A program made the position numbers and the translations under genes. From DASSSY01 sp035708205 (lineage in GTDB: Bacteria > Bacteroidota > Bacteroidia > Chitinophagales > Chitinophagaceae): a DNA stretch of 64,000 nt. Position 1 is the stretch's first letter. Each line of letters starts with the position of its first letter. Shown piece after piece: positions 8,521-17,577 of the stretch. The DNA is taken from assembly GCA_035708205.1 (NCBI GenBank), contig DASSSY010000008.1, positions 124,001-188,000 of the forward strand, in the 5' to 3' direction. The notes beneath the pieces are model-generated. The model did no database searches, was not told the origin of the DNA, and saw nothing but the letters and a program-made list of their open reading frames with translations.

Positions 8521-9070
8521 TGAGTTGCTTTTAAAGAACCATTAAGGCATGGAGAGGCATTAAGAACGCTTCGCGCCTTTGCGAAAGCTTTGCAGCTTAA
8601 TAAGAAATATGCCTTTTTGCCCGCTGTGTCACTGGGAGCGATAAGAAAACATGCTGTTCGGGGATGTTCCGCAGGGCATCCTGAACGGGAGATAATTAGG
8701 ATTTTAATCCGGAAATATATTATTTTGCGGTATAGCGTTAACCTGTGTTTTATGCTTTCCATTCCTGCATTAATAACTATTTATATTTTTGCCTTATGGC
8801 AAGGTATTGATGGAAAATAATATCGAAAGCTGATTTTTATTGGATTTGCGACGAAGAAGAAGCAGTCCGTAAAAGGAATATTAAATGACATTTGCGAAGC
8901 AGGTGTATTATATATATAACAGTCTTTTTTTGCTGGTGTTTTTTTGGTGAAAAATATGAATCGTTTACCGTGTATTATCCTTATCCTAAGGTTTTTTAAC
9001 CGTAACATCTCATTGCTTTTTTAATGACGCCTTTATTGATTGTTCTGGATTGAAGTCTTTTCTGCTAAAA

Positions 9071-9105
9071 ATCTTTGTATCCCCGCGGCTCCGTGGGAAA
9101 AAATT
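9071..9105. repeat. degenerate intergenic repeat, copy 2
   Basis: The stretch reads atctttgtatccccgcggct followed by ccgtgggaaaaaatt, in the same orientation as the copy at 8490-8520. The shared frame is CTTGTRTCCC-N-GYGKCTYCGTGRGAAAAAA. Confidence 0.4.
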
Positions 9106-9419
9106 CGGTATTATACACTTTAATTAGGCAGCAATTAACACAATGTCATTTTGATATAAATGTTTGTTTGGTTGTGAATGTTGCAAATAATGGATTTACA
9201 GTTAGTTGCGTTGTTTGTTTTCTTTCTGATAACTTTATTTTGTTCTGAGATTTCCGTAACTTTACGTCAATCCGTTTTTTCCAGTATCAAAGCCCTGAAA
9301 CATAAGTGCTTGGTTGGTGGCAAACCAATATAAGCAGGCAATTAGAGTTTGTATGTGAGGGCTGTAGATTTCAGGAATGGTGAGGTTATTCTTTTTTTTG
9401 GCATTAAAATGCGCCGCCT

Positions 9420-10238
9420 ATGGCTAAGCGATTTATCGTACTCATTGATTTTTCGGAATATTCATCGCATTTGCTGCAATACGTTTATGCCTGGAGCCGT
9501 CGGGAGGATGCCGAACTGCTGTTACTGCATCAGAATTTGGTGATTTTTCCCGCTTTGGTAGATGCCGAGGTTAAGCAAAGCATTATCCGGCAAGCCAATG
9601 CGGACGCGCTTCAGCAACTCAAAACACTTGCTTCCGATCATATTTCGCAGTGTCCAAAGTTGTCTTTTGTTGTCAATGAAAAGCCTCTACCCACCTTGTT
9701 GTCGGAATTATTGTCGGAATCCTATGAGCATTTGATTTTTCTGGGTTTAAAAGGTACCGGTGTTTTGAAAAAATGGTTTTTGGGCAGTGTGGCGGTGGAT
9801 GTTGTGGAAACAGTATCGGATATAATCGTGGCCTTACCCAAGGACGCACCGATGACTGTGCCGGAAACCTTATTTGTCGGCGTTAAAGAAGCACATCCAC
9901 TGAATGTTCCGGCGTTGCAAAAGTTGTTGACGCATTTTTGCCATCTGCTACCGGCGATTCATTTTTTTACGATTGCGAAACCACAGGACGACCGGTTGAC
10001 GGTTGAACGTCATCTCAAAAGCCTTGTCAGCAGGTTTTCGGCGCAGACAATGACCACATTTTCCGTTTATGAAACAGGAAATACTCTTGACTTTATAAAG
10101 GAAATGATTGCTCATAACCCGGATGTGCTGATGGTGATTCAAAAAGGCTCCCGGATGCTGAAAGACCATTTTATGAGACAATTCCTGACCAATGAACTGG
10201 TTTACGACGGAAAACTACCTTTAGTTATTTTACCTTAA
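9420..10238 (+). CDS. universal stress protein, two UspA domains
   Basis: This 272-residue protein has two UspA folds in tandem (about residues 1-140 and 145-272). The first starts with the standard AKRFIVLIDFSEYS strand and ends with a FLGSVAVDVVETVSDIIVAL segment. The second starts at ETLFVGVKEAH and ends with MRQFLTNELVYDGKLPLVIL, where the last strand ends the fold. The glycine-rich ATP-binding loop (GxxGS/T) is only partly kept in the first domain (LKGTGVLKKWFLGS). The gene ends 14 bases before the CPA2 antiporter at 10253 and is surely co-transcribed with it. The pair resembles antiporters that carry USP domains as fused regulatory tails, as in the protein at 23628. The start ATG at 9420 fits the fold; no Shine-Dalgarno is expected in this phylum. 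Confidence 0.85.
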   Translation: MAKRFIVLIDFSEYSSHLLQYVYAWSRREDAELLLLHQNLVIFPALVDAEVKQSIIRQANADALQQLKTLASDHISQCPKLSFVVNEKPLPTLLSELLSESYEHLIFLGLKGTGVLKKWFLGSVAVDVVETVSDIIVALPKDAPMTVPETLFVGVKEAHPLNVPALQKLLTHFCHLLPAIHFFTIAKPQDDRLTVERHLKSLVSRFSAQTMTTFSVYETGNTLDFIKEMIAHNPDVLMVIQKGSRMLKDHFMRQFLTNELVYDGKLPLVILP

Positions 10239-10252
10239 TACACAAAACGCGA

Positions 10253-12529
10253 ATGGGACATTTACCGGATTTAATTTATGATCTAGCCCTGATTTTGATT
10301 ACTGGCGCAGCGGCCACCATTATTTTCCGAAAAATAAGACAACCGTTAGTGCTGGGCTATATCATCGCGGGTTTTTTGGTTGGCCCCTATTTTCATTTAT
10401 TTCCGACTGTTGCCGATAAGGATAATATCAAAATACTGGCCGAAATAGGCGTCATATTTTTACTGTTCAGCCTTGGTCTGGAGTTTAGTTTTAAGAAGCT
10501 GATCCGGGTGGGTGGTGCCGCTTCTATTACGGCTTTGGTGGAAATTGTAGTGATCACGGTGGCCGGTTATTATGCCGGTAAATTTCTCGGATGGTCCACC
10601 ATGGATAGCCTTTTTCTCGGGGGTATGCTGGCCAGTTCGTCAACAACGATTATTATCCGTGCTTTTGAGGAGTTGGGTATTAAATCAAGACCTTTTGCCC
10701 GTATTGTATTTGGCGTTTTAATTGTAGAAGATATTGTGGTCATCCTTCTGATGGTGCTTCTGTCCACGATTGCGGTGACCCAACAAGTGGAAGGCGCGGA
10801 AATCGTTTTTACCATTTCCAAGCTGCTCTTTTTTCTGGCCATCTGGTTTATTGTGGGCATCTACCTGCTGCCGACTTTTCTCAAAAAAGCAAAATCGCTT
10901 TTGAACGAAGAAACCATCTTGATCCTGTCGCTGGGCCTTTGTCTCGGTATGGTGGTTCTGGCCACAAGAGTTGGATTTTCGGCAGAATTGGGCGCCTTTA
11001 TTATGGGTTCTATTATGGCTGAAACCACAGCGGCAGAAAAAGTGGAACATATTACCAAACCGGTGAAAGACCTCTTTGGCGCGGTGTTTTTCGTTTCTGT
11101 GGGCATGATGATTGACCCGCGGGCGATGGTGGAATATGGCATACCGGTCATTATCATTACACTGCTGACTTTGTTTGGTAAACTTATCAGCACAACTATT
11201 GGGGCTTTGCTTTCCGGCCAGCCGCTGAAACAATCCGTACAGGTGGGTATGAGCATGGCACAGATTGGAGAATTTGCTTTTATTGTCGCCACTTTAGGCT
11301 TGTCATTGGGTGTGATTTCAGAATTTTTATTTCCGGTTGCCGTCGCCGCTTCCGCCATCACGACTTTCAGTACGCCGTATCTGATAAAATATTCGGGGCC
11401 GTTTTACGACTTTATTGAGCGTCGCCTTCCGGCAAAATGGGTGGATTATTTGAATAGTTATACCAGAAGTACGCAGACTATTCAGGCGGAAAGTCACTGG
11501 AAAAAAGCGTTGGTTGGCTATATAAAAATCATCGCGGTTAACGGCATTATTATTTTGAGTATTGTTTTGTTGTCGGTTAATTTTTTAGTTCCCTTTTTGA
11601 GGGAGACGATTCCGAATAGCCTGCTGGCCGGGGTTTTAGCTTTGGTCGTGACACTTGGGGTATGTTTGCCTTTTCTGTATGCCCTGATGGCCAAACGTTC
11701 CCGGAACATGGCCTATAAAACCCTTTGGACGAAGACTAAATACAGCCACGGCCCCTTGCTGGTGCTGGAAGTGGCCCGGTTGGCCGCGGGCGTGTTGCTC
11801 ATCGGCTTTTGTGTGTCGCAAATATATAACGATCTCACGGCGCTTATTGTGTCCATTCCTTTAATCGTGGTCATCATTTTTGTCTTTTCTAAAAAAGTAC
11901 AGGGCATTTATCAACGCATTGAAGAACGGTTTTTCGGGAATCTTAATGCCCGGGAATATGCGGAATATCATACCCTTTCCGCACATGTCAACCGGAAAGC
12001 CAGCGAAATTCAAAGTGAACTGATGCCCTGGAATGCCTCCATTATTTCCTTGACAGTACCTCAAATGGCGGTTTATATCGGCAAAAACTTAGTGGAACTG
12101 GCATGGCGGGAAAGGTTTGGTATCAATATCGTTTACATTAAGCGCGGTGAAAAAATCATTCATCCACCCGGAAAAGCGGATGTTTTGCTGCCTTTGGACA
12201 CGATTGGCGTGATTGCGACGGATGAACAAATGCAGGTGTTTAAACCTTATTTTGATACTGAGGAAAAGGTTGTGACCAACGAAAAACTGTTAGATACAAT
12301 TGTTTTGGACAAAATACTCGTGAAAGAAAATAGTCCATTGATTGGTATTGATATTCATTCTTCGGGCATTAAAGAAAAAACCGATGGTCTGGTGATTGGT
12401 ATTGAGCGGCAAAATGTCCGGTTGCTAAACCCCGAATCCACAACCGTTTTTGAAAAAGACGATTTAGTCTGGATTGTAGGTAATAAAGAAAAAATCATGG
12501 CTTTCAAAAAACCGGGAATGGTTGTGTAA
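10253..12529 (+). CDS. CPA2-family cation:proton antiporter with RCK C-domains
   Basis: This is a 758-residue Kef-type antiporter of the inner membrane. About 12-13 membrane helices span residues 5-390, with hallmark stretches GYIIAGFLVGPYF, EIGVIFLLFSLGLEFSF, and the helix-hairpin segment GFSAELGAFIMGSIMAET. A second group of helices lies near 425-550. A TrkA-C/RCK-type regulatory region follows: LVELAWRERFGINIVYIKRG near 620 and LVIGIERQNVRLLNPES near 710, each with the fold's strand pattern. No full Rossmann TrkA-N domain is seen. Such proteins exchange K+ or Na+ for H+. It forms an operon with the universal stress protein just upstream. A strong terminator follows. Confidence 0.9.
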   Translation: MGHLPDLIYDLALILITGAAATIIFRKIRQPLVLGYIIAGFLVGPYFHLFPTVADKDNIKILAEIGVIFLLFSLGLEFSFKKLIRVGGAASITALVEIVVITVAGYYAGKFLGWSTMDSLFLGGMLASSSTTIIIRAFEELGIKSRPFARIVFGVLIVEDIVVILLMVLLSTIAVTQQVEGAEIVFTISKLLFFLAIWFIVGIYLLPTFLKKAKSLLNEETILILSLGLCLGMVVLATRVGFSAELGAFIMGSIMAETTAAEKVEHITKPVKDLFGAVFFVSVGMMIDPRAMVEYGIPVIIITLLTLFGKLISTTIGALLSGQPLKQSVQVGMSMAQIGEFAFIVATLGLSLGVISEFLFPVAVAASAITTFSTPYLIKYSGPFYDFIERRLPAKWVDYLNSYTRSTQTIQAESHWKKALVGYIKIIAVNGIIILSIVLLSVNFLVPFLRETIPNSLLAGVLALVVTLGVCLPFLYALMAKRSRNMAYKTLWTKTKYSHGPLLVLEVARLAAGVLLIGFCVSQIYNDLTALIVSIPLIVVIIFVFSKKVQGIYQRIEERFFGNLNAREYAEYHTLSAHVNRKASEIQSELMPWNASIISLTVPQMAVYIGKNLVELAWRERFGINIVYIKRGEKIIHPPGKADVLLPLDTIGVIATDEQMQVFKPYFDTEEKVVTNEKLLDTIVLDKILVKENSPLIGIDIHSSGIKEKTDGLVIGIERQNVRLLNPESTTVFEKDDLVWIVGNKEKIMAFKKPGMVV

Positions 12530-12558
12530 GCGATAAGTCATCACTGTTTTTGTGTTCG

Positions 12559-12597
12559 AAAATGGAAGTCGCCGGTTTACCGGGCGACTTCCATTTT
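12559..12597. terminator. bidirectional hairpin terminator
   Basis: The 15-bp perfect stem 12559-12573 / 12583-12597 has a nine-base loop. The A-run on the left and T-run on the right let it serve both the antiporter (plus) and the HdeD-like gene (minus). Confidence 0.8.
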
Positions 12598-12619
12598 CAC
12601 AACTATAAGCGTCACTTTG

Positions 12620-13192
12620 CTATGATGCTTCTCCCATAATAATATTCTGAAGTTTGTAAGCGAACTGGGCATTCAGGATGCCATAAAGAATGGAAAAACC
12701 GCCGATAATAACAAATGAGGCCGTCGGGCCGAATTTTCCCGAAATTAAACCTACGGCAATGATACAGCCTACATTTAATGAAACGAACCGGGCAATTAGG
12801 TTCTTGGCATGAAAGATATCCGCCAGCAATAAAGTAAACCCGTAAATAAATTGTACAATAACAATAAACAGGATCCCGTAACTCATGAAGAGCAAAAAAT
12901 GCTGAAGGTCATGAACAAAAAAAGTAAAGGTAATGCCTGCGGCAAATTCTACCAGGGATTCTAACAACAGCCATTGCTTTGAAATGCTTAAATGGGCGTT
13001 TTTCAGGCTGAACAACAGTGTCAGTATACCGGCCAGAATGTTGAGAACGCCAAAAGTATAAACTAAAATAAGCGGATTGCTCATCGTGCCGGCAAATAAT
13101 GCAAAAATACCCCATAAAATGGCCAACGCTCCTTTAATGACCAACAAATTGTTTTGTCGGGTCTCGATTTGATTATGAATGACCGTTTCCAT
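12620..13192 (-). CDS. HdeD/DUF308-like membrane protein
   Basis: This 190-residue protein has six predicted membrane helices in three pairs, with little loop between them. The first pair starts at LLVIKGALAILWGIFALFAG, and a similar GxxxxxxG helix recurs at FVIIGGFSILYGILNAQFAY. The length, pairing and ALAILWGIFALF motif fit the HdeD/DUF308 family, some of whose members help with acid resistance in enterobacteria; function in Bacteroidota is not known. The gene is monocistronic, converging with the antiporter operon over a shared terminator. Confidence 0.7.
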   Translation of the reverse strand: METVIHNQIETRQNNLLVIKGALAILWGIFALFAGTMSNPLILVYTFGVLNILAGILTLLFSLKNAHLSISKQWLLLESLVEFAAGITFTFFVHDLQHFLLFMSYGILFIVIVQFIYGFTLLLADIFHAKNLIARFVSLNVGCIIAVGLISGKFGPTASFVIIGGFSILYGILNAQFAYKLQNIIMGEAS

Positions 13193-13270
13193 GACCTTAT
13201 AGTTTTAGTGCATAGACATAACAATCGGGAATGCTAAAATGTTTTGACCTGTACCGGGTTTAAGATTTTA

Positions 13271-15526
13271 TTATCTTATCAGCGTAATATCGCCCTGAAG
13301 ATGAAGTTTGGTGCCATCGGCAAAACGGATATCGAGAAAATAATAGTAAACTCCTGCCTCCGCCGGCTGACCGTTGGCGTAAGTGCCGTTCCAGCCATTC
13401 GTTAAGCTTCTGTCTGTCCGATAGACCAGTTGCCCGTAGCGGTTAAAAATTTTAAAAGTGCCTACTTCAAATCCGCTCTTGTTCACAAAATAAGGCCTGA
13501 AGATGTCATTAAGGCCGTCTCCATTGGGTGAAAATGCCGTAGGCATAAAAGCATTCGGATACAAACTGTCTACTGATACATTCAGGGTATCGCTGGCCGG
13601 ACAGCCGTCGTCGTCCTGACCGGACACGATAAATGTATATATGCCGGGGTGAAGAGGGATGAAGTGTTGATCGTAGGCATTTTGAACCGGGAATTCACTT
13701 ACTGGCTGCCAGGAAAGCACCTGGTAACTATTGTCGTTGGCATGGGTTTTCAAGCGGACAAAGACATTGGTCGCCGGCGAATCCGGATCGGCAGTCAGGC
13801 TGATCTGGAAATGTACGGGACTGATAGTGACATATCTAATAGCGCTGTCACAGCCCATCGTATTTTGGAAAGTGTCAATGAGGGTAATATTATTGTAATA
13901 GGTTTTTCCTTCGTAAATCACGCTGTCACAATTAACCACACTATAATAATGAGGCTCGTAATGATTCGGGTAAACAATAATATGAGTGATCCGGTAAATG
14001 CTGTCGCAGCCGTATTGATTGCGGATGGTGTCTTGTAGCGTTTGCGTGCTGTGATATTGCTTGCCATTAAACCATACCAGCCCGCAGCCCGCAGTGTCTG
14101 TAATTTCAGAAACGGTATCGATGGGATGGACAATAATATCTAATTGCGCGTAAACGCTGTCACAGCCATAGCTGCTGATGATCGTGTCTGATGCGGTTTG
14201 TGTCTGGGTGTAGGTCTGATTGTTGAATACGACTTCGCCGCAGCCTTCCAGATGATAGGAAGTTGCTGTAGGATATTGAACCGTAAGGTTGAGATAGGTC
14301 AAAGAGTCACAACCGGCAGCAGACTGGGTGAAATAACTGGCGGCATGCGTTCCGCCGGCGTTAACGACAATGCCGTTCCAGGTATAGGGCAAGGCGTCCG
14401 GGCAAATGGTAACATGCTCGTTGGCCAGGATGGTATCCGTAACGATCAGGTTGAGCGTCACCACCGAATCGCAACCGCTGACGTTTGGAAAGGTGGCCTG
14501 AGCGACGGCCTGGCCGCCGTGTGTGATGATCTGGCCATACCAATGATAGGGTAGCTGGTTTTCGCAAATATGATCAGTAACGGTGGAATTTAGTTTATAG
14601 ACCTGCATGTTCAGGGAATCCGGCAGCATTAACGGGTTATCGCATAAATCCAGCAACGTGTTGCCGTCAGTGCCATTTTGGGCATGAATGATGTATTGTC
14701 CCGGCAAAAGCGGGTTGTTGAACAATAATTTTACCTGATTGGTATAGCCCTGGCTGCCGGTGCAGTTTATACCTTGTGCGGAAGCAATGCTGCCGCTGCT
14801 AAGAGAAAAATCGCTGCCGTCAGAGGCGATCGAGGCGCAGGTTACCGGTTTATTGAGGGTAATGATGGCGTAATGGCTGTCAGTGCATGGATTTTGGATG
14901 CTGTCCAATGTTGGCGGAGCAGCATTATTGAACGTGGCGGTGGAGCCTGAAAAATCTATCGTAAAACCGGAACTTGGATTGCCGTTATAGCCGAAATTAT
15001 TGATCATGATCAGGTACACATCTCCGGCCTGGGCGGAAATATATTTGCAATAGTTATGGCCAATGGTGCCGGCGGTAACACCGGTTTCGGCGGAGACCAT
15101 ATTTAAGCCGGTAATGCCGTTATTGGTGACCTGCGCGTTCTGATTAAAATTGCAACGTACCACCTGTGAAGGACTTAGGTTGTTGCAATTGCTACTGGTA
15201 ATATTTAAAACCGCCCAGTCATAATCGTCCAGGTAATTAGCCGGTGTGATCTCAAAGACAATAGTGCCCGGAGTGCTGACCTCTAAGCGCAGCCACATAT
15301 CATTACCTTCTCCCGTACTGGAGCCAAAGGAAACTTCACAGGGCGTGGTGCTGAGATCTTTTTTTGTGCCATGTCCGACGTAGCTGTAAGGCGTATGAAA
15401 ACTGTTCCCGCAAAGCAGAAGTGCATTGCAGGCATCCTGTTCCGGCTGATCGGGAGGCAGTTGTTGTCCTATAGCCGAAAGGCTTACCGCTAAATAGCAA
15501 AGCATCAGTATACAGACTTTTTTCAT
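13271..15526 (-). CDS. secreted protein with gliding-type T9SS C-terminal domain
   Basis: This is a 751-residue surface or secreted protein. A signal peptide covers about residues 1-20 (MKKVCILMLCYLAVSLSAIG). The region 25-200 contains a Cys-rich beta-sandwich of the kind seen at the start of CHU_C-type proteins (NDMWLRLEVSTPGTIVFEIT). Five repeats each carry a CDS motif followed by a beta strand (CDSVVTLNLIV, CDSLTYLNLTV, CDSVYAQLDII, CDSIYRITHII, CDSAIRYVTIS) between about 345 and 560. A PKD-like segment follows. The last 90 residues are the gliding motility-associated (type B) sorting domain, starting AFSPNGDGLNDIFRP. Type B proteins are exported by T9SS and often act as adhesins or gliding components. 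No catalytic domain is visible. Confidence 0.88.
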   Translation of the reverse strand: MKKVCILMLCYLAVSLSAIGQQLPPDQPEQDACNALLLCGNSFHTPYSYVGHGTKKDLSTTPCEVSFGSSTGEGNDMWLRLEVSTPGTIVFEITPANYLDDYDWAVLNITSSNCNNLSPSQVVRCNFNQNAQVTNNGITGLNMVSAETGVTAGTIGHNYCKYISAQAGDVYLIMINNFGYNGNPSSGFTIDFSGSTATFNNAAPPTLDSIQNPCTDSHYAIITLNKPVTCASIASDGSDFSLSSGSIASAQGINCTGSQGYTNQVKLLFNNPLLPGQYIIHAQNGTDGNTLLDLCDNPLMLPDSLNMQVYKLNSTVTDHICENQLPYHWYGQIITHGGQAVAQATFPNVSGCDSVVTLNLIVTDTILANEHVTICPDALPYTWNGIVVNAGGTHAASYFTQSAAGCDSLTYLNLTVQYPTATSYHLEGCGEVVFNNQTYTQTQTASDTIISSYGCDSVYAQLDIIVHPIDTVSEITDTAGCGLVWFNGKQYHSTQTLQDTIRNQYGCDSIYRITHIIVYPNHYEPHYYSVVNCDSVIYEGKTYYNNITLIDTFQNTMGCDSAIRYVTISPVHFQISLTADPDSPATNVFVRLKTHANDNSYQVLSWQPVSEFPVQNAYDQHFIPLHPGIYTFIVSGQDDDGCPASDTLNVSVDSLYPNAFMPTAFSPNGDGLNDIFRPYFVNKSGFEVGTFKIFNRYGQLVYRTDRSLTNGWNGTYANGQPAEAGVYYYFLDIRFADGTKLHLQGDITLIR

Positions 15527-15683
15527 TTTATATCATACTTTCTGTAAAAAAAATAACTTAACGAAGCGGGACCGGGATTATTTCAGTAAAAATATAATTA
15601 ATTCTTAAAATAGAAGCATAGCTTTTTCCTATGGATTGTTTATTTTCGTTAATCAGGCTTATTCCCGGTAAAGAATGAAATTG

Positions 15684-15691
15684 TACCTTTG
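15684..15691 (+). promoter_or_regulatory. -7 promoter element of paaA
   Basis: TACCTTTG matches TAnnTTTG and ends 19 bases before the ATG at 15711, giving a short leader. Confidence 0.5.
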
Positions 15692-15710
15692 CTAAAGAAA
15701 AATTCAAATT

Positions 15711-16658
15711 ATGTCTGAAACTGCATTGAACGATAAATTCTTAAAAACCATTGCGGATGATTCTAAAATAGAACCCCGGGACTGGATGCCGGAAGACTAT
15801 CGTAAAACGCTTATCCGCCAGATTTCCCAGCATGCGCACAGTGAAATAGTGGGCATGCTGCCCGAAGGCAATTGGATCACCCGTGCGCCGTCGTTGCGTC
15901 GTAAAGCCGTTTTGCTGGCGAAGGTTCAGGACGAGGCCGGGCATGGCTTATATCTTTATAGCGCTGCTGAAACTTTAGGCATCAGCCGGGATGAGATGCT
16001 GGAACAATTGCATTCGGGTAAAGCAAAGTATTCCTCAATTTTTAATTATCCTACCATTACCTGGGCTGACATGGGAGCTATCGGATGGCTGGTCGATGGC
16101 GCGGCCATTATGAACCAGGTGCCGTTGTGCCGTTGCTCTTACGGGCCTTACAGCCGGGCCATGATCCGGGTATGCAAGGAAGAAAGTTTTCATCAACGCC
16201 AGGGCTTTGAGATATTACTGAGCCTTTGCAGGGGAACGGCATTGCAGAAGAAGATGGCGCAGGATGCTTTAAACCGCTGGTGGTGGCCTTCGATCATGAT
16301 GTTTGGGCCCAACGATGAGGATAGCCCCCATTCCAAACAAAGCATGGCCTGGAAAATCAAGCGCTTTAGCAACGATGACCTGCGCCAGAAGTTTATTGAT
16401 GTGACCGCCGAACAGGCTAAGGTCCTGGGGCTGACTATCCCGGACAAGGACCTGAAATGGAATGAAGAGCGCGGGCATTACGATTTCGGTGATATCAACT
16501 GGGACGAGTTCTGGAATGTGGTCAAAGGCAACGGTCCCTGCAACAAAGAACGCTTAGCCGCCAGGAAATCAGCTTGGGAAGAAGGTGCCTGGGTGAGGGA
16601 AGCAGCGGCCGCTTTTGCAGAGAAACGCGGAGCTAAAAAACGTAAGGAGGCCGCGTAG
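15711..16658 (+). CDS. paaA: phenylacetyl-CoA epoxidase subunit A (PaaA)
   Basis: This 315-residue protein is the catalytic subunit of the 1,2-phenylacetyl-CoA epoxidase complex, which uses a di-iron centre to epoxidise phenylacetyl-CoA. Two four-helix-bundle ligand motifs are intact: QDEAGHGLYLY (E75, H78) and CKEESFHQRQGFE (E158, H161). The conserved FGPNDEDSPHSKQSMAWKIK region that follows is strongly PaaA-like. In known pathways paaA is followed by paaB, paaC, paaD and paaE; none of these is near. A fatty acid hydroxylase follows instead, 65 bases on, with its own promoter. Either the other subunits are encoded elsewhere or this is a solitary PaaA with a changed role. The C-terminal tail is rich in K, R, A and E. 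Confidence 0.92.
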   Translation: MSETALNDKFLKTIADDSKIEPRDWMPEDYRKTLIRQISQHAHSEIVGMLPEGNWITRAPSLRRKAVLLAKVQDEAGHGLYLYSAAETLGISRDEMLEQLHSGKAKYSSIFNYPTITWADMGAIGWLVDGAAIMNQVPLCRCSYGPYSRAMIRVCKEESFHQRQGFEILLSLCRGTALQKKMAQDALNRWWWPSIMMFGPNDEDSPHSKQSMAWKIKRFSNDDLRQKFIDVTAEQAKVLGLTIPDKDLKWNEERGHYDFGDINWDEFWNVVKGNGPCNKERLAARKSAWEEGAWVREAAAAFAEKRGAKKRKEAA

Positions 16659-16675
16659 TATTTTTTCATGAATTG

Positions 16676-16705
16676 TTTGTTTCTGTAAATAATTGATTAT
16701 CTTTA
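16676..16705 (+). promoter_or_regulatory. promoter of the fatty acid hydroxylase gene
   Basis: TTTG at 16676-16679, 18 bases, then TATCTTTA at 16698-16705. This is close to the Bacteroidota consensus TTTG-N19-21-TAnnTTTG. It ends 18 bases before the ATG. Confidence 0.55.
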
Positions 16706-16723
16706 AACTAAAGTTTTATTGGA

Positions 16724-17335
16724 ATGGAAATCGACAAAATAAAGAATAAAGGTCAGGCCAGGCTTTTTAAAAGTGAATATATGGAAATGATGACCAAGAC
16801 ACATCCTATTGTTATTTACAGCATGTATTTTCCGGTTATTTTTTTCCTGCCTTATTATGGTCATTTTTTTCAGGAATTATCCTGGGGCAGAATAGCCTGG
16901 GTTTTTATTGCCGGCATCTTTGTCTGGACGTTTTTGGAATATATCCTGCATCGTTTCGTATTTCATATGACCTCGGAAAATCCCCGGATAAAAAGAATCG
17001 CTTATACCATGCATGGTGTCCATCATGAGTATCCGCGGGACAGGGAACGCTTGTTCATGCCGCCGATCCCAAGCATTATCGCGGCTTCACTGTTTTTCTG
17101 CCTTTTTTACCTGATTATGGGCTGGAACGCTCTGGCATTTTTCCCCGGCTTTATGCTGGGCTATATTTCTTATGGCTCCATGCACTATGCCATCCATGCT
17201 TTTAAACCACCGCATTGGTTAAAGGCGCTTTGGCGTAATCATCATTTACATCATTATAAATATCCTGAACTGGGTTTTGGCGTGAGCTCGGTGCTTTGGG
17301 ATCATGTTTTCCGCACCATTCCCCCTAAAAAATAA
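16724..17335 (+). CDS. fatty acid hydroxylase / sterol desaturase family protein
   Basis: This 203-residue inner-membrane di-iron enzyme has two pairs of membrane helices (about 27-75 and 115-150). The histidine clusters of the family are all present: EYILHRFVFH, MHGVHHEYPRD, MHYAIHAF and RNHHLHHYKYPELGFGVSS. The order and the final HHLHHYKYP...GVSS signature match the Scs7/FA2H-like 2-hydroxylases of the family. In Bacteroidota such enzymes are candidates for hydroxylating the acyl chains of sphingolipids. That role is inferred; a related carotenoid hydroxylase role is less likely because of the FA2H-like signature. The gene is transcribed alone and ends before a small terminator. Confidence 0.8.
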   Translation: MEIDKIKNKGQARLFKSEYMEMMTKTHPIVIYSMYFPVIFFLPYYGHFFQELSWGRIAWVFIAGIFVWTFLEYILHRFVFHMTSENPRIKRIAYTMHGVHHEYPRDRERLFMPPIPSIIAASLFFCLFYLIMGWNALAFFPGFMLGYISYGSMHYAIHAFKPPHWLKALWRNHHLHHYKYPELGFGVSSVLWDHVFRTIPPKK

Positions 17336-17358
17336 GGGAAAATGAGAAATTTTATCCT

Positions 17359-17384
17359 GACCGGCTTTATGAGCCGGTCTTTTC
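17359..17384 (+). terminator. terminator after the fatty acid hydroxylase gene
   Basis: Perfect 8-bp stem GACCGGCT / AGCCGGTC with a five-base loop, followed by TTTTC. Confidence 0.7.
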
Positions 17385-17564
17385 ATTATCTTTCACGGGA
17401 GCAGGGACTATGCTCATGCCGTTATGAGTTATGTTAGCGATCCTTGTTGATCCTCGTGCTTTTGAAAGCTATTGAGCAAAATTAAATTATTCGGTAACCT
17501 ATATTGAGAAGAATAACTTTAATGTTCGAATGCTATTATGGCCCATAGGTGTTACTTTCTTTTG

Positions 17565-17572
17565 TAATTTTG
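17565..17572 (+). promoter_or_regulatory. -7 promoter element of purB, near-leaderless start
   Basis: TAATTTTG matches TAnnTTTG and ends only five bases before the ATG at 17578. Transcription would then begin at or next to the start codon, giving a leaderless mRNA. It also shows that the in-frame ATG at 17530 is not used. Confidence 0.5.
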
Positions 17573-17577
17573 TCCAC

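Larger units (their letters stand above)
8301..9419. other. gene-poor intergenic region of 1.1 kb
   Basis: Apart from the decayed gene end at 8311-8496 and two degenerate repeat copies, I find no supported gene here on either strand. The stretch is AT-rich with many short frames. The segment 8550-8590 (taagaacgcttcgcgccttt and following) resembles the filler often seen between Bacteroidota genes, with phrases like 'cctttgcg'. The last 200 bases should hold the promoter of the stress protein gene at 9420; TAACTTTA occurs at 9230-9237 and 9257-9264. Confidence 0.5.

Noticed and set aside
8340..8762. A 140-codon minus-strand frame in the gene-poor region.
   Set aside because: It runs through the intergenic repeat, has no fold or signal, and a better protein-like reading of its end lies in another frame (8311-8496).
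10570..11361. Long minus-strand frames (96 to 171 codons) inside the CPA2 antiporter gene.
   Set aside because: They are antisense shadows of a well-supported membrane protein and have Q/H/R-rich text without any family pattern.
17530..17577. Upstream ATG at 17530 as the start of purB.
   Set aside because: The added 16 residues do not match PurB and lie upstream of the -7 element at 17565-17572.
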